DNA from: Opitutaceae bacterium
GTDB taxonomy: Bacteria; Verrucomicrobiota; Verrucomicrobiia; Opitutales; Opitutaceae
NCBI GenBank assembly: GCA_030693515.1
Contig: JAUYAK010000075.1
Coordinates: 1-41,945, forward strand
Direction: 5' to 3'
DNA length: 41,945 nt
Part shown: positions 32,545-41,945 of the stretch, in pieces
Position numbering within the stretch: the first letter of the stretch is position 1
Layout of the letters: the number at the start of each line of letters is the position of its first letter
The notes under the pieces: generated by a model
The model's input: the letters and a program-made list of their open reading frames with translations, nothing else
The model's database searches: none
Told to the model about the DNA's origin: nothing
Translations under genes and position numbers: made by a program

Positions 32545-35500
32545 TCAGAACGGCTTCGCGATCTCCAGCGACCAGGTGCGGCCGGCGAGCAGGTTCTGGC
32601 TCACGCCGGGACTGTAGCCGAAGCCGCCCGAGGCGAGCGGCGGCTCCTTGTCGGTGAGGTTCACGATGCCAAGGCGCACCCGGCTGCCGCGCAGCCACCG
32701 CGCCGATTCCGCGCCGAAGCGGTAGCCGAGCGTGGCGTTGTAGGTCATCGTGGAGGAAACGATGTAGCGATAGACGAACTGCCCGCCGGTGAAATGCCGC
32801 GCGATGTAGGCCGGCCGGCCGAGCGATTCCCACACGGCCTGCGACGTGCTCGCGCCATCCTGCGATGGACCGACGTAGTAGGCCCCGAGGTTGGCGGTCC
32901 ACGCACCGCGGCGCCACGCGACGTTGGTCGTGCCGCGCCAGCGGGAAGCGCCGTTGACGTTGAGATCGTTGTTCTCGATCGCGGGCAGATTGGCGGGCCG
33001 CTGCACGGAGCGCGATTTCACGAGGTAGGCCCACTCAGAGTTGAGCACCACGTTGCCGAACGGAAGTTTAGGCAGCACGTAGCGCAGGCCCAGATCGACG
33101 CCCTCGTGATCGCTGGTGGCGACGTTGATGAACGGTTGGTTGACGGAAAAAATCTTGCCGGCGACGGCCTGCTGGTTGCCGGGGTTGGCGGCGTTGTAGG
33201 GCGCAAACGCGGCTGCATCCTCCGGCGTGACAGGATAGCGCGCGACATCGGGGTCCCCCTTGTAATTCGCGGTGCCGCTCCCGAGATCGATCTGGGAGAT
33301 GGTGCGGCCGGCGGCGAGCTGGGCCTTGGTGTAGGCTTGGAGCAAGGTGACATCGCTGGCGCGGATCTGCGCGGTGCTGCGCTGGCCGAGGAGGTTGGTG
33401 CGCTCGATGCGCCAGTGGTCGGCGGTCACGCTCAGGCCCTTGATGCCGGGCACATCGAGCACGACGCCGAAAGTCTTGCCCTTGGACTCGGAGGCCTTGA
33501 GCGCCGGGTTGCCGCCGAAATACGTGCGCTGCACATAGGCACCCTCGGCGGTCACAGGATTGCGATAGGTGTCGATGTCGCCGGCCCCGGCGGAGATCGT
33601 CCAGCGCGGGCTCGTGAAGAGCGCGGCGAGGCTCGGGGCCATGAAGCCCTCGTTGTAGGAGCCGCGCAACATGAGCCACGACAGCGGGCGCCAGTTAAGG
33701 CCGATCTTCGGTTTCGTGGTGTTGCCGAAATCGCTGTAACGCTCGTGGCGCGCGGAAGTGGTGAGTTCGAGGGTGTTGACGAACGGCACGCGCCGCTCGG
33801 CGGCGACGAGTGGCACGACAAACTCGGCGTAGAAGCTCGAGATGGTGCGGTCGCCGATCACATCGGGCCGCGGCGGGTGCAGGAGGAAGTCGTTGTCGGT
33901 GGTCTCAAGGCCGGAGCCGGGGGGATTCTCGCCGCTGAACGGAGGGCGCAGGTCGTCGAGCTTGTCGCTGCGGTATTCGCCGCCGAGCGAGGTCATGATG
34001 TCGCCGCCCCACCACTTGAGGAGGCGGCCTGTCACGCGCAGATCGCCGCTTGCGATCGAGCTCTCGGCGTTGCGGGCAAAGACCGCGGCAAACGAGTCCA
34101 CGACCGACGCGGGATTCGTGTAAGGACGGTCGGCGACGACCGCGCCGTTCTGCACGCGAAACGTGTATCCGAAAGGATTGTAGGCCGTGGCATCGGTGCG
34201 CGCGAGCGCCTGCTGGAGCTTGCTCTCGCGCACGTCGGGGAAGGCTTCGTCCTCGCCTTTGACTTGGTTGTAGAAACCTGAGGTCTCCCACGTCCACGTG
34301 TCGCCGAGCTTACCGCGCAGGCCGGCGGCGAAGCGCACGACATCGGCCTTCGTCGTGATTTTTTCCACCCCGAGATCGGGCAGGGTGACCGAGACGAGGC
34401 TCACGGTGCGCGGCGCGCCGGTGAGGCGCGGCGTGCCGTCGACGTTGGGCGCGCCGGTGGCGCTGTAGAAACGCGAGCCGTAGGGATTGTAGGGATTGTC
34501 GATCGCCATGACGGCGAGCTTGTCCGACGTCGGAGCATTGAGCGCGAGGGGCTGGCGGACCATCGTCGATTCAGCCTGGTAATAGGAGAAATCGGCGAAC
34601 GCCGTGAGGCGCGGGTTCACGTCGTATTCGACGGAGACGAAGGAATTCGCGCGCGCCATGCGCGGTGCGGCCATGCCGAATTCATTGAGATCGAGATAGA
34701 ATTCCGGATTGGCGGCGAAGGACGGCGCAGCCGTGGTGAGCGTGGGCGTGCCGTTGACCGGACGGAACCAGTTGCTGGCCGTGGCGGTGCCGAGCCGGAA
34801 GATCGGCCAGCGACCGCGCGCGGTGCGGGCATCGAAAGGACCGCCGACCGTGTTGAAGGGTGGCGGCGCCTGCGCGGAGAGATTCGAGGTGACGCTGAAA
34901 TCGCGGTCGCGCAGGAAAATCGCCTCGCGGTAGAGCGCCTCGACGGTGCCGAACAGACGGCCACGGCCGCCCGCGAAGCTCGTGCCGAAGGTGAGCGTCG
35001 CCTGCGAACTCGCGCCGCCGCCATGCTCGGGGTGGCCGTAGCGCAGCGTGACCTCGGCGCCGTTGAAGGAGCGCTTGAGCACGTAGTTGATCACGCCGCC
35101 GACCGCGTCGGAACCGTAGATGGCGGACGCGCCGTCGCGCAGCACCTCGATGCGCTCGATGCCCTGCGTGGGGAGCTGGTTGACGTTCACCGCCTGCGAG
35201 AGGCCGGCGGTCATCGGGTTGATCGCCATGCGGCGACCGTTGACGAGGATGAGCGTGCCGGTGGCGCCGAGGTTGCGGAGGTTGATGTTCGCGTTGTCAC
35301 CGCGCGCGCCGGAAGAGCCGAGGCGCGTCTCGTTTTCGGGGAGATTCACGACGGAAGGCAAAGACGTCAGCATGTCCACCGGCAGCAGCGCCTGCCGGGC
35401 CGTCATCGCATCCTGATCAATCACGGTGATCGGGACGACCTTCTCCAGATCGAGGCGTTGGATGTTGGAGCCGGTGACGACGAAATTTTGCAGGGAAACG

Positions 35501-35637
35501 ACCTCGTCGTTTGTCGGGATCGGGCCTGGGCCGCGGGCCGGCGCATCGGCGGCGAAGGCGCACGCCACTCCGGCGAGCAGGGCGAGACAAAGCCGCAGGA
35601 CACGGCGGGCGGGGGCGGACGCGAGGGTCGGGTTCAT
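32545..35637 (-). CDS. TonB-dependent outer membrane receptor
   Basis: Predicted 1030-residue outer-membrane receptor. A signal peptide ends near CAFAADAP (32), then [33 protein letters not shown] marks the TonB-box region and the start of the plug. Plug signatures follow: [65 protein letters not shown]. The barrel includes [28 protein letters not shown] and ends with Phe (LEIAKPF). The VTGSNI and LRNLG patterns are those of the iron-siderophore or oligosaccharide receptors common in Verrucomicrobiota and Proteobacteria. No uptake or regulatory genes accompany it, so its ligand is unknown. It is divergent from gcvP across 149 bases, in which I see no clear promoter consensus. Confidence 0.92.
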   Translation of the reverse strand: MNPTLASAPARRVLRLCLALLAGVACAFAADAPARGPGPIPTNDEVVSLQNFVVTGSNIQRLDLEKVVPITVIDQDAMTARQALLPVDMLTSLPSVVNLPENETRLGSSGARGDNANINLRNLGATGTLILVNGRRMAINPMTAGLSQAVNVNQLPTQGIERIEVLRDGASAIYGSDAVGGVINYVLKRSFNGAEVTLRYGHPEHGGGASSQATLTFGTSFAGGRGRLFGTVEALYREAIFLRDRDFSVTSNLSAQAPPPFNTVGGPFDARTARGRWPIFRLGTATASNWFRPVNGTPTLTTAAPSFAANPEFYLDLNEFGMAAPRMARANSFVSVEYDVNPRLTAFADFSYYQAESTMVRQPLALNAPTSDKLAVMAIDNPYNPYGSRFYSATGAPNVDGTPRLTGAPRTVSLVSVTLPDLGVEKITTKADVVRFAAGLRGKLGDTWTWETSGFYNQVKGEDEAFPDVRESKLQQALARTDATAYNPFGYTFRVQNGAVVADRPYTNPASVVDSFAAVFARNAESSIASGDLRVTGRLLKWWGGDIMTSLGGEYRSDKLDDLRPPFSGENPPGSGLETTDNDFLLHPPRPDVIGDRTISSFYAEFVVPLVAAERRVPFVNTLELTTSARHERYSDFGNTTKPKIGLNWRPLSWLMLRGSYNEGFMAPSLAALFTSPRWTISAGAGDIDTYRNPVTAEGAYVQRTYFGGNPALKASESKGKTFGVVLDVPGIKGLSVTADHWRIERTNLLGQRSTAQIRASDVTLLQAYTKAQLAAGRTISQIDLGSGTANYKGDPDVARYPVTPEDAAAFAPYNAANPGNQQAVAGKIFSVNQPFINVATSDHEGVDLGLRYVLPKLPFGNVVLNSEWAYLVKSRSVQRPANLPAIENNDLNVNGASRWRGTTNVAWRRGAWTANLGAYYVGPSQDGASTSQAVWESLGRPAYIARHFTGGQFVYRYIVSSTMTYNATLGYRFGAESARWLRGSRVRLGIVNLTDKEPPLASGGFGYSPGVSQNLLAGRTWSLEIAKPF

Positions 35638-35786
35638 GGGAAAGAAGAACTGTCCGTCACTGCCGTGACAGCGGCGAGGCGCAGAGGCAACATTCGTGTG
35701 ACAGACACCGCGCCGCGCCGGCCAGGTGGGCCGCCAAATCGCGGTTGCGCGATCCGGGGTCCGTCCTAGCGTGCGCCTTTCCTCGC

Positions 35787-38648
<2,862 letters not shown>

Positions 38649-38674
38649 GACCAACGTCCCGAAATTTCTGGACT

Positions 38675-38745
38675 GTAGGTCCTGACCTTGGTCAGGCCGT
38701 TTCAGGCGAAACGCCAGCCGGGCATCGACCAAGGTCGAGCCCTAC
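38675..38745. repeat. REPIN-like inverted pair of GTAG-headed hairpins
   Basis: The left unit has GTAG at 38675-38678, then a perfect hairpin CCTGACC-TT-GGTCAGG at 38681-38696. The right unit, read on the minus strand, has GTAG at 38745-38742, then TCGACC-TT-GGTCGA (38738-38725) extended by GCCC/GGGC pairs with one bulged base. The two units are related and inverted around a spacer of about 28 bases. It lies 26 bases after the gcvP stop. It is a different sequence family from the elements at 12729 and 16484 but has the same architecture. Confidence 0.6.
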
Positions 38746-38762
38746 AAAAGAAATCACAAAAA

Positions 38763-38789
38763 AGCCCCGCGCTTTTTAGGCGCGGGGCT
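38763..38789 (-). terminator. Rho-independent terminator of the Gfo/Idh oxidoreductase gene
   Basis: A perfect 10-base-pair GC-rich stem, AGCCCCGCGC (38763-38772) with GCGCGGGGCT (38780-38789), has a 7-base loop. On the minus strand it is followed at once by six T (38763-38758). It begins 35 bases after the oxidoreductase stop codon, the right place and orientation. On the plus strand no T-run follows, so it would not serve gcvP. Confidence 0.85.
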
Positions 38790-38823
38790 GAAGTGCTTGC
38801 AGCGAACGATCGCGCGGCCCGTC

Positions 38824-40344
38824 TTACGACGCCGCGACGGTCGCGCCCTGCATGACCGGAATTTTGAAGGCACCGCGGCCGGCGCGCATCCGCAACGGGT
38901 TCTTGTTGGCGGCAGCGACGATTTCCTTTTCGGCGCCCGTAAACATCTCAGTCTTGGCGTCGATCTTCAGGAGCGGGCCTACGACGGTGTTGGTCTTCGC
39001 GGTGTCGATTTCGTTGGCCTTGAGGTGATCCATCACGCGGGCGAAGGTATCCTTAGTGTTGACGTCGGCCTTGATGGCTTCGGCCAGAGCGGTGTTGGAT
39101 TTCTCCTTGCCGAGGAGGAAGGAGACGTTGCCGAGATGGCAGAGCGCCGACGAGTAGTGGCACTCAAGGACCAGACCGTTGACAACCTTCCGGGTCTGCA
39201 CGGCCTTGACGAAGTTGGCGCGGTGCGAGCCATTGCCGCCCTTGGTGAAGGCCTTGATCTTCTGGTTGTCGTTGTCGAAGGCGGTGACATTGCCCGACTC
39301 GGAGACGAGCAGATAGCCCTTCTCGCACTGCACGATCACGCCGACGCGGGCGCCCTTGTAGGAGTCCATGGCCTTCATGCCGGCCTTCATCGGGAGACCG
39401 CGCACCTCGAAGATGAGCGGGGCCTTTTCGTAGCCGAAGACGGAGACGAGGGTGTTGGGCGTCTCCGCATCGTCGCGGTAGCCGAAGCGGCCGCCGAAGC
39501 TCATCACCGAGGGCGGGAGGCCAGGCTCGCCGAGGAACCAACGGGCGACGTCCATCTGGTGGATGCCTTGGTTGGTGATATCGCCGCCGCCGTAGTTCCA
39601 GAACCAGTGCCAGTCGTAGTGGATCGGGCCCTTGCTGCCGTTGCGGCGGGGCGGCGTGAGATCAGCCGGACCGGTCCAGAGGTCGTAGTTGACGCTAGCG
39701 GGCACGGGCTGCGGGCCGGTGGTCAGGCCGATGCTGTCGCGCGTTTTGTAGCAGAGACCGCGGACCCACTGGATTTTCCCGTAGGTGCCGGCGCGGACTT
39801 CCGCGATCGCCTCCATGATGTCGAGCGAGGAACGGTTCTGCGTGCCAGCCTGCACGATGTTCTTCGTGTATTTCTTCGTCGCTTCGACGGCCTGACGGCC
39901 TTCCCAGACGTTGTGCGAAAGGGGCTTCTCGCAATAGACGTCCTTGCCCGCCTGCAGGCCCCAGATCGTCTGGAGGGAGTGCAGGTGGTTAGGGGTGCCG
40001 AGCACGATCGCGTCGATGTCCTTGCTCTCAAGCATCTGCCGGTAGTCGACGTAGGTGGCGACCTTCACGCCGGCCTTGTCGCACTCGGCCGCGCGTTTGC
40101 CGAGGACGTCGCTATCGGCGTCGCAGATGGCAACGAGCCGGGCGCCCTTAAGCTTGTTGAGGTAGTCCCGCATGTGGCTCGCGCCTTGGGCATTCACGCC
40201 GACCACGCCGACACGGATGTCGCCGTTGGCGCTGCCGGCCGCGGCGGCGGCTTGGCCGTAGAGGCGGGTGTGGCCGGCGAGCGCGGCGGCGGTGCCGCCG
40301 AGAAGGGAGGCTCTGAGGAAGTCCTTGCGGGTCCAGTTATTCAT
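38824..40344 (-). CDS. Gfo/Idh/MocA-family oxidoreductase with export signal
   Basis: Predicted 506-residue exported NAD(P)-dependent oxidoreductase. The N-terminus N-W-T-R-K-D-F-L-R-A-S-L-L-G-G followed by AAALAG resembles a Tat signal, although the twin-arginine pair reads R-K. The Rossmann domain starts IRVGVVGVNAQGASHM, with ARLVAICDAD next. The family motif CEKPLSHNV (Lys-Pro) is present, and the segments GTQNRSS, WFWNYGGGDITNQGIHQMDVARWFLG and HRANFVKAVQTRK match the large secreted group of Gfo/Idh proteins abundant in Planctomycetes and Verrucomicrobiota. Such enzymes act on sugars or keto-sugars; some hydrolyse glycosides by transient oxidation at C3. It has its own terminator and lies 152 bases from the CE15 esterase gene. 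It could work with the PQQ-DUF1080 route, but this is only inference. Confidence 0.92.
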   Translation of the reverse strand: MNNWTRKDFLRASLLGGTAAALAGHTRLYGQAAAAAGSANGDIRVGVVGVNAQGASHMRDYLNKLKGARLVAICDADSDVLGKRAAECDKAGVKVATYVDYRQMLESKDIDAIVLGTPNHLHSLQTIWGLQAGKDVYCEKPLSHNVWEGRQAVEATKKYTKNIVQAGTQNRSSLDIMEAIAEVRAGTYGKIQWVRGLCYKTRDSIGLTTGPQPVPASVNYDLWTGPADLTPPRRNGSKGPIHYDWHWFWNYGGGDITNQGIHQMDVARWFLGEPGLPPSVMSFGGRFGYRDDAETPNTLVSVFGYEKAPLIFEVRGLPMKAGMKAMDSYKGARVGVIVQCEKGYLLVSESGNVTAFDNDNQKIKAFTKGGNGSHRANFVKAVQTRKVVNGLVLECHYSSALCHLGNVSFLLGKEKSNTALAEAIKADVNTKDTFARVMDHLKANEIDTAKTNTVVGPLLKIDAKTEMFTGAEKEIVAAANKNPLRMRAGRGAFKIPVMQGATVAAS

Positions 40345-40496
40345 GGGGCGATGGTTTTTCGGAGGTTAAAACGCAAAACAATGAGATGCCGAGGGGGCGG
40401 GATTGCTAACGACGGAGCGAGATTTTTTGCCGGGATGCGGGCGGAGGTCAACCCGCGTCTCGCCAGACGGTCCGAGCGGACATGGGATACGAAAAA

Positions 40497-41805
40497 TCAT
40501 CGCCCGGCTCCGACCGGCACGGGCTTCAAGGCACGGTCGGCAAACCCGAGGAAAGCCCGCCAGTCCGCCGGCGTAATCGTGTGCCCGCCCGAGTGGTAGT
40601 GGAAGCCGAGCTCGCCGTCGATGAGCGGCACGTCGAGCGGTGGCAACGTCGTGGCACCAAGATCGCGACGGCCGAGCAACCGGTAAACGGGGCCGGCGGC
40701 GACGAGGGCGAGGAATTCTCCGTGCGGATCCGCCCATTGGTCCGTCGTGCCCCCGGTCACAAACACCGGTCGCGGGGCGCAGAGCGCGATCAAGGTGTGG
40801 GCATCGACCGGCATGTCGGCCCAGCGCCCGGCGTATTTCTGAAACGCGCCCGTGAACTGCCAGGGGAAATTCGCCGCCATGTCGTCGATCGTCTCGCCGT
40901 AGTCACGCCGCGCGAGCGCCGCGCCCATCTCTCCGCTGCAGCTCGAAAATACCACGGCGAACCGCGGATCGCGCGCTCCGGCCCAGAGCACCGTCTTGCC
41001 CAGCCGCGAATGGCCGACCAGCCCGACGCGCCCCGCATCCACTCCTGGATCGGTCTCGAGGTAGTCGAGCACACGGCCGAGCCCCCAAGCCCACGCGGCA
41101 ATCGTGCCCCACTCGCCTTCGGCGGGCTGTTCCGCTCCGGGTGGCAACGCGAGCCGCCGCACTCCGGCAAGATTGCCGTCGGCCCGATCGCCCTCGAAGG
41201 CCGTGTAGCGCACCGTCGCGTAGCCATAACCGCGCGCGAGGATGTCCGCCATCGGGCCAGTGTCGGTGAAGCGCCGCGGTGCCGGCGCGGCTTTGCCGTC
41301 GGCCGCCGGAACGGGCGGCGGCGGCTCAAGCCCCGGGGGATAACCGAAGAGGGCGTGAAGCAGCACGGGCACCGGACCGCGGGCGTTGGCCGGGAGGAGC
41401 AGGACCACATCCACCTTCACGTCCCCGGCTCCTGTGCCGGCTTGGGGCGAGAATCGCACGACGATGTGCTTGCGCACCGCCGCGCCTTCGAGCGCGCCTG
41501 CTTGGGCGGAGACAACCTCAAAGCTCACCCGCGGCGCCGTCGCCGGCACGCGCCCGAAAATCTCCGTCTCATACAGCGCGATGAGCTCGGGGCGGCGGCG
41601 GGTGGCCCACGTCGCCGCATCGCGCACGCGCTCGCCACTGCGGAGCACGAGTGGGTCCGGCAGGGTGTAGGCGCCCACCTTGGCTTCGTCGTAGTTCGAG
41701 ACGTGGCCGGTCGGCGCGTAGCGGATCGGGTTGCCGTGGGCATCCTGCTTCGGCCGGGCGGGCGCCTCCGCGGCAAATCCGGACGACACGAACAAGGCGA
41801 GGAAA
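40497..41805 (-). CDS. CE15 glucuronoyl methylesterase-like enzyme, 5' end lost at an intron-like junction
   Basis: Predicted secreted esterase of carbohydrate esterase family 15, which cleaves lignin-glucuronoxylan ester links. The nucleophile motif GHSRLGKTVLWAGARDPR (catalytic Ser), FSSCSGEMGAALARRDYGETI with a candidate acid residue Glu, and VDAHTLIALCAPRPVFV, WADPHGEF and HYHSGGHTIT (catalytic His) follow the family order. The frame begins within a hydrophobic leader (IFLALFVSSGFAAEAP), clearly the middle of a signal peptide. No ATG precedes it: upstream DNA switches to the intron-like sequence at about 41806. A TTG at 41795 would give 432 residues but only a truncated signal. The true start exon probably lies beyond the window, so the gene is either split by a spliced intron or broken. 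Confidence 0.85.
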
Positions 41806-41945
41806 ATCGGGTAGCCGGGGGGAATTAGCCCCCGGCCCCCACACCACCGGACATGCGGGTCCGCATCCGGCGGTTCCGTAGTGTTTACCCCTTCGCGGCC
41901 GTCACCGGAGCTTCCGGCTCCGTCTTCGGCGGCGGCGGGTAATGA
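41806..41945 (-). mobile_element. Probable 3' end of a group II intron (cut by the window edge)
   Basis: Read on the minus strand, GAACCGCCGGATGCGGACCC, then GCATGTCCGGTGGTGTGGGG, forms a long hairpin with a 3'-side bulge (about 41876-41841), placed like intron domain V. A second hairpin, GCCGGGGG/CCCCCGGC around 41835-41812, is in the domain VI position, and the sequence ends CTACCCGAT, a common intron 3' end (AY rule) at 41806. I recognise this string from DNA downstream of intron-encoded reverse transcriptase genes. The domain V loop and AGC triad are not canonical here. No reverse transcriptase coding is seen in the 140 bases available. Confidence 0.5.

Noticed and set aside
35638-35786. 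Glycine riboswitch before gcvP
   Set aside because: The 149-base divergent gap shows no tandem aptamer-like conserved segments and must also hold the receptor promoter.
41806-41835. Another GTAG-headed REP hairpin at the window end
   Set aside because: GTAG followed by CCGGGGG...CCCCCGG fits by form, but the hairpin lies in the domain VI position of the intron-like sequence, which explains it better.

Overview
The window is about 42 kb of very GC-rich bacterial DNA, densely packed with genes on both strands; no gene-free stretch exceeds 300 bases. The gene content points to a member of the Opitutaceae (phylum Verrucomicrobiota). The clues are two large TonB-dependent receptors of the type common there, an iduronate-like sulfatase, a CE15 glucuronoyl esterase, a PQQ dehydrogenase fused to a 3-keto-glycoside hydrolase domain, and a pilin-like segment of a kind I associate with this family. 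This assignment is inference from style and family distribution, not a database match. Both window edges lie in mobile elements: an IS5-family left end at the start and what looks like the 3' end of a group II intron at the end. The window may therefore be a contig broken at repeats.

Layout. 1-3.6 kb: IS end, secreted sulfatase, hybrid histidine kinase. 3.6-11.1 kb (minus strand): ABC-F protein Uup, a lipoprotein with a C-terminal pilin-like segment, a lone Leu/Ile/Val-type binding protein, an overlapping antitoxin-Doc-tcdA operon, and a cysteine-less thioredoxin-fold protein. 11.3-12.7 kb (plus): a small monooxygenase coupled to an iron-type alcohol dehydrogenase. 12.8-17.3 kb (minus): a tight six-gene run of glycosyltransferase, MmcB-like nuclease-fold protein, permuted methyltransferase-like protein, Hsp33, PnuC and NR kinase, which couples NAD precursor uptake with a redox chaperone. 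17.4-18.9 kb: a fatty acid hydroxylase-hemolysin III fusion. 18.9-26 kb: periplasmic MsrA, then a TonB receptor and the PQQ/cytochrome c/DUF1080 protein, probably a glycan uptake and oxidation pair.

26-31.5 kb shows signs of insertion. A serine hydrolase sits between the ettA stop codon and a decayed second copy of the ettA 3' end. Next to it, two near-identical small Cys-cluster genes bracket a lower-GC segment with a methyltransferase. 31.6-35.6 kb: tRNA-Val(CAC), endonuclease III and a second TonB receptor. 35.8-41.8 kb: gcvP, a Gfo/Idh oxidoreductase with its own terminator, and a CE15 esterase whose signal peptide region is cut by the intron end.

The least expected layer is repetitive. 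At least five places carry short hairpins headed by the tetranucleotide GTAG, and three of them are inverted pairs with the architecture of REP/REPIN elements. One pair fills the gap between two convergent genes and supplies both stop codons; another lies in frame inside a glycosyltransferase gene. No RAYT transposase is visible in the window.
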